This document shows positions 23,494 through 26,029 of a stretch of 26,029 bases of DNA, in pieces; within the stretch, counting starts at the first letter, position 1; the number at the start of each line of letters is the position of its first letter. The notes under the pieces are model-generated. The model was not told the origin of the DNA. It saw nothing but the letters and a program-made list of their open reading frames with translations, and did no database searches. Source of the stretch: CAMAUF01 sp046152925 (GTDB lineage Bacteria > Chloroflexota > Dehalococcoidia > Tepidiformales > Tepidiformaceae); assembly GCA_046152925.1 (NCBI GenBank), contig JBJXFX010000061.1, forward strand, positions 1-26,029, written 5' to 3'. Position numbers and translations under genes: made by a program.

Positions 23494-23899
23494 CGAGCTG
23501 TCTGACCAAATCGGCCCTCTCACGGAGCGCATCGCAGCGTTGGCCAACATAGTCAACGGCATCCTAGCATGGAAGCAGATCGCTCCTCGTTACGTGGTGG
23601 ACCACCAAGGACGTGCCAGCATGTCCGACCGAGTGCCATTGGCCCAGCCAGCGCTACTGCAAGACTTTCCGGGATACCTGGATGCGTTGGCTGGCACGTT
23701 TCGGACGCAAGAATCCGAGCTCGCTGACGAGCTGCAGCGCTATCTACAGCACAGGCAAGACCAGTTCGAGTCGTACGGGAGAATCAAAACGGGCCGCGAA
23801 GATCCCAGACTATCGGCGCTGGGCAACACGGTCGCCGCCCGGCTCGATGAAGTCGTGGCGGTGTTCGCAGGAGCCTTCGCGTCCGAGCACACGCAATGA
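23483..23899 (+). CDS. hypothetical protein, second gene (or frameshifted C-terminus) of the SIR2-like locus
   Basis: About 138 residues from TTG 23483; ATG 23408 with GGGGAAG upstream would add 25. I recognise no family. The sequence is mostly helical: LTERIAALANIVNGILAW, then FPGYLDALAGTFRTQE, LADELQRYLQHRQDQF and a final LDEVVAVFAGAFA. Reading the A7 run (23458-23464) as A6 fuses this frame in phase to the SIR2-like protein, where helix continues smoothly across the join. It is therefore either a separate small partner or the displaced end of the SIR2 protein. The TGA stop overlaps the next ATG (ATGA), so the downstream small gene is coupled to it. Confidence 0.55.
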   Translation: MAVSELSDQIGPLTERIAALANIVNGILAWKQIAPRYVVDHQGRASMSDRVPLAQPALLQDFPGYLDALAGTFRTQESELADELQRYLQHRQDQFESYGRIKTGREDPRLSALGNTVAARLDEVVAVFAGAFASEHTQ

Positions 23900-24078
23900 C
23901 ACCGCTGCCGCCCGCCAAGGCGACCGTCTCGGGCTCGCTGCCACCCGACCTGTTGCAGGCGCGGGACGTGGCCCAATGGGTGCGCTCCTACACGGAACAG
24001 CCCCAGACCGACGAAGAGGTCGGGTGGAACGACCAGGTGGCGGCCGAGAATTGGGCTGATCTGCCCTGGGAAGAATGA
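23896..24078 (+). CDS. small acidic protein, third gene of the SIR2-like locus
   Basis: A 60-aa protein of unknown function whose ATG overlaps the preceding stop (ATGA). It has a Pro-rich start, a helix DLLQARDVAQWVRSY and an acidic, Trp-rich end, NDQVAAENWADLPWEE. The segment VAAENW resembles VVAENW in the C-terminal part of the SIR2-like protein (391-396), which may be chance. Size, charge and coupling would suit an inhibitor or antitoxin-like partner, but nothing proves this. The 69 bp between it and the GMC gene hold the latter's promoter. Confidence 0.5.
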   Translation: MTPLPPAKATVSGSLPPDLLQARDVAQWVRSYTEQPQTDEEVGWNDQVAAENWADLPWEE

Positions 24079-24133
24079 ACGCGTCTCGCGACAGCCCCTT
24101 TCCCCACACTCGCCCCCTCCACACCCCCCAGTG

Positions 24134-24139
24134 TAGGAT
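24134..24139 (+). promoter_or_regulatory. -10 element (TAGGAT) of a leaderless promoter for the GMC oxidoreductase
   Basis: TAGGAT ends 8 nt before ATG 24148, and no Shine-Dalgarno is present. It separates the metabolic gene from the accessory SIR2-like operon. Confidence 0.4.
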
Positions 24140-24147
24140 TCCGCGCG

Positions 24148-25752
24148 ATGTCTGATGAACCGGTTGGCGTCCTCATCATCGGCGCGGGAGCTTCGGGCGC
24201 CGCCTTCGCTTGGAGCATCGCCGAGACCGGCATGAGCGTCCTCTGCCTCGAACAGGGGCCTTGGGTGAAGCAAAGCGAGTACCCCGGAAACGGCCTCGAC
24301 TACGAGTCGCGCGCGCCCACCGAATGGTCGCCCAACCCGAACATCCGGAAGCGCCCGACCGATTACCCCGTCAACGACACCGATTCGGCCATCTCGCCGC
24401 TGATGTTCAACGGCGTCGGCGGCAGCACCATCCTCTGGACCGCCCACTTCCCGCGCTTCACACCGGCCGACTTCCGCGTCCGCAGCCTTGATGGCGTCGC
24501 CGCCGACTGGCCGCTTTCGTACTACGACCTTGAACCCTACTACGCCGTCAACGACCGGATGATGGGCGTTTCCGGGCTCGCGGGCGACCCGGCCTACCCC
24601 TACCACGAACCGCCGCTGCCGATGCTCCCCTTCGGCAAGATGGGCGAAACGCTCGCCGGGGGCTTCGAAAAGCTCGGCTGGCACTGGTGGCCCTCCGACG
24701 CCGCGATCATCTCGCGTGAGTACGAAGGGCGCGCCGGCTGCATCAACCTTGGCACCTGCGGCTCCGGCTGCGCTCAGGGGGCGAAGGCGAGCACCGACAT
24801 CACGTATTGGCCCGTCGCCCAGCGGAAGGGCGTCCGCCTCCGCACGGGCTGCCGCGTCAAAGAGATCACCCTCGACGCCGACGGTCTCGCTGACGGCGTG
24901 CGCTACTTCGACGAGGACGGCGTCCTCCACGAGCAGAAAGCCGAGATCGTCGTCGTCGCTTGCAACGGCGTCGGCACCTCGCGGCTGCTGCTGAACTCGA
25001 CGAGCGAGCGCTTCCCCGACGGCCTCGCGAACAGCAGCAGGCTCGTCGGCAAGAACCTGATGTTCCACCCCGCCGCGTTCGTCACCGGCGTGTTCGATGA
25101 GCAGTTCCACGGCCGCCGCGGCCCCGTCAGCGCCACCCTCTGGAGCCACGAGTTCTATCACACGAACCGGTCGCGCGGCTTCCTCCGCGGCTTTTCGTTC
25201 GAAGCGGTGCGCGGCTTCGGGCCTGCCCAGACGGCGCTCATGGGCATGGGCTACGGGCGGATCAGCTGGGGTCCGGGCTACCACGACGCCTACGACAAGC
25301 TCTTCGGCCACACCGCGACCGTCGTCTGCCTGACGGACGACCTCCCGGAGGAGCACAACCAGGTCACCCTCGACCCGGTCCTCACCGATAGCAACGGCAT
25401 CCCGGCGCCGAAGATCTCGTACTCGTTGGGCGAAAACACGAAGAAGATCCTCGCCTTTGCCGCCGAAAAGGGCGACCAGGTGATGCGCGCCGCCGGCGCC
25501 CGCGATGTCCTCATTGACCCACAGATGCGCAACGCCGGCTGGCACCTGATGGGCACGGCGCGTATGGGCAACGACCCGAAGACTTCCGTCGTCAACGCCT
25601 GGGGCCGCACCCACGACGTGAAGAACCTGTTCATCGTCGACGGTAGCCTGTTCGTGACGGGCGCCGCCGTCAACCCGACCTCGACCATCCAGGCGCTCGC
25701 GCTCTACGTCGCCGCGAACGTCAAAAAGAACCTCGCGACGCTGTTCGATTGA
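24148..25752 (+). CDS. GMC-family oxidoreductase (FAD-dependent)
   Basis: A 534-aa flavoprotein that oxidises an alcohol or sugar. The FAD-binding GAGASG is at residues 12-17 with LEQGP after the second strand. GVGGSTILWTAHFPRF is the second GMC signature region. A Cys-containing segment, GTCGSGCAQGAKAS, follows, and the C-terminus has WHLMGTARMGNDP and NPTSTIQALALYVA, holding the family's active-site His and Asn. No signal peptide is visible. The layout resembles the large subunit of gluconate 2-dehydrogenase-like enzymes, and a small-subunit-like gene starts one base after the stop. The substrate is not predictable. Confidence 0.92.
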   Translation: MSDEPVGVLIIGAGASGAAFAWSIAETGMSVLCLEQGPWVKQSEYPGNGLDYESRAPTEWSPNPNIRKRPTDYPVNDTDSAISPLMFNGVGGSTILWTAHFPRFTPADFRVRSLDGVAADWPLSYYDLEPYYAVNDRMMGVSGLAGDPAYPYHEPPLPMLPFGKMGETLAGGFEKLGWHWWPSDAAIISREYEGRAGCINLGTCGSGCAQGAKASTDITYWPVAQRKGVRLRTGCRVKEITLDADGLADGVRYFDEDGVLHEQKAEIVVVACNGVGTSRLLLNSTSERFPDGLANSSRLVGKNLMFHPAAFVTGVFDEQFHGRRGPVSATLWSHEFYHTNRSRGFLRGFSFEAVRGFGPAQTALMGMGYGRISWGPGYHDAYDKLFGHTATVVCLTDDLPEEHNQVTLDPVLTDSNGIPAPKISYSLGENTKKILAFAAEKGDQVMRAAGARDVLIDPQMRNAGWHLMGTARMGNDPKTSVVNAWGRTHDVKNLFIVDGSLFVTGAAVNPTSTIQALALYVAANVKKNLATLFD

Positions 25753-25753
25753 T

Positions 25754-26029
25754 ATGACCGAGACTTCACGGGCCCTCCGCGACGCTGACTTCCTACGGGC
25801 CATCCTGAACCTCGCCATCCCGGCGGAAGGGCGCATGCCCGGCGCCGGCGATCTCGGCCTCTGGGCGAACGTCGAGGCGGCCTTGGCGAAGAACCCCACC
25901 GCCCTGGCGGCGGTGGCCGCGGGCCTCGACGCGGTCCGCGCGGCGGCGTTGCAGCGCGACCCCGGCGGCCTCGCGGCCCTCACGACGGCGGCGGCGCTCG
26001 ACGTGGTTACGTCGGGGACTCACCCCGCG
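25754..26029 (+). CDS. gluconate 2-dehydrogenase subunit 3-like protein, N-terminal part (runs off window)
   Basis: The frame from ATG 25754 is open to the end of the window (92 codons, no stop seen). It begins one base after the GMC gene's stop, so the two are an operon. The sequence DADFLRAILNLAIPAE with a following PGAGDLGLW, then Ala-rich helices, matches the start of the small subunit that accompanies gluconate 2-dehydrogenase-like GMC enzymes, where it helps assembly or electron transfer. No Tat signal is visible. Assignment rests on the IPAE/PGA motif and the context. Confidence 0.7.
   Translation, partial: MTETSRALRDADFLRAILNLAIPAEGRMPGAGDLGLWANVEAALAKNPTALAAVAAGLDAVRAAALQRDPGGLAALTTAAALDVVTSGTHPA

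Noticed and set aside
23740..25983. 747-codon open frame on the minus strand opposite the GMC oxidoreductase
   Set aside because: The composition is Ala/Val/Glu/Asp-rich shadow translation, and the plus-strand GMC gene explains the constraint.
1..26029. tRNA, rRNA, CRISPR arrays, insertion sequences
   Set aside because: No cloverleaf, rRNA-like conserved stretch, spaced repeat array, transposase motif or terminal inverted repeat was found by eye on either strand.

Overview
The window is GC-rich and densely packed with genes. It looks like a stretch of chromosome from an aerobic, heterotrophic bacterium, most likely of the Chloroflexota (Dehalococcoidia-like). That assignment is inferred from gene content: several acyl-CoA dehydrogenases, class III CoA-transferases, a luciferase-like flavin monooxygenase, an AhpE-type peroxiredoxin, and many Ala/Thr/Pro-rich lipoproteins. 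It also rests on several starts that look leaderless. No rRNA, tRNA, CRISPR array or transposase was seen.

Layout. 1-306: 3' end of an acyl-CoA dehydrogenase. 419-1099: an inserted HEPN-like accessory gene bounded by a 24-bp imperfect direct repeat (23/24). 1167-3762: an APH-type phosphotransferase, a Nudix hydrolase, two small proteins, and a peroxiredoxin whose peroxidatic cysteine codon is an in-frame TGA (probable selenocysteine). 3918-5793: a lipoprotein and a second acyl-CoA dehydrogenase. 5831-6831: a frameshifted ApeA/Abi-like HEPN gene. 6914-11300: uvrC, a small membrane protein, an M28 peptidase lipoprotein and a double-LysM lipoprotein with paired cysteines. 11297-14033 (minus): a small DUF1858-like protein and two overlapping CaiB/BaiF CoA-transferases. 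14145-15221: a lipoprotein of unknown function. 15244-17635 (minus): a DszC/SfnC-like flavoprotein and a luciferase-like monooxygenase. 17832-20376: a flavinylated electron-transfer module (FMN-binding protein, ApbE, RnfD/NqrB-like membrane protein) behind a triple 11-bp-periodic repeat. 20382-22117 (minus): an ABC-F ATPase with a structured leader that may act as an attenuator. 22198-24078: a SIR2-like gene plus two overlapping small genes, a defence-like accessory operon. 24148-26029: a GMC oxidoreductase and the start of its probable small subunit.

How it fits together. Most of the core is acyl-CoA metabolism and flavin redox chemistry, with a peroxide-detoxifying enzyme close by. Three accessory loci (HEPN-like, ApeA/HEPN-like, SIR2-like) sit between ordinary metabolic genes, and two of them lie directly behind acyl-CoA dehydrogenase stop codons. 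They use more A/T-rich codons than their neighbours and look horizontally acquired.

The strongest items for follow-up are the selenocysteine peroxiredoxin with its candidate SECIS, the two mutually exclusive hairpins before the ABC-F gene, the repeat-flanked HEPN insertion, and the SIR2-like operon with an A7 frameshift-prone junction. All function calls come from reading motifs by eye; no database search was possible.
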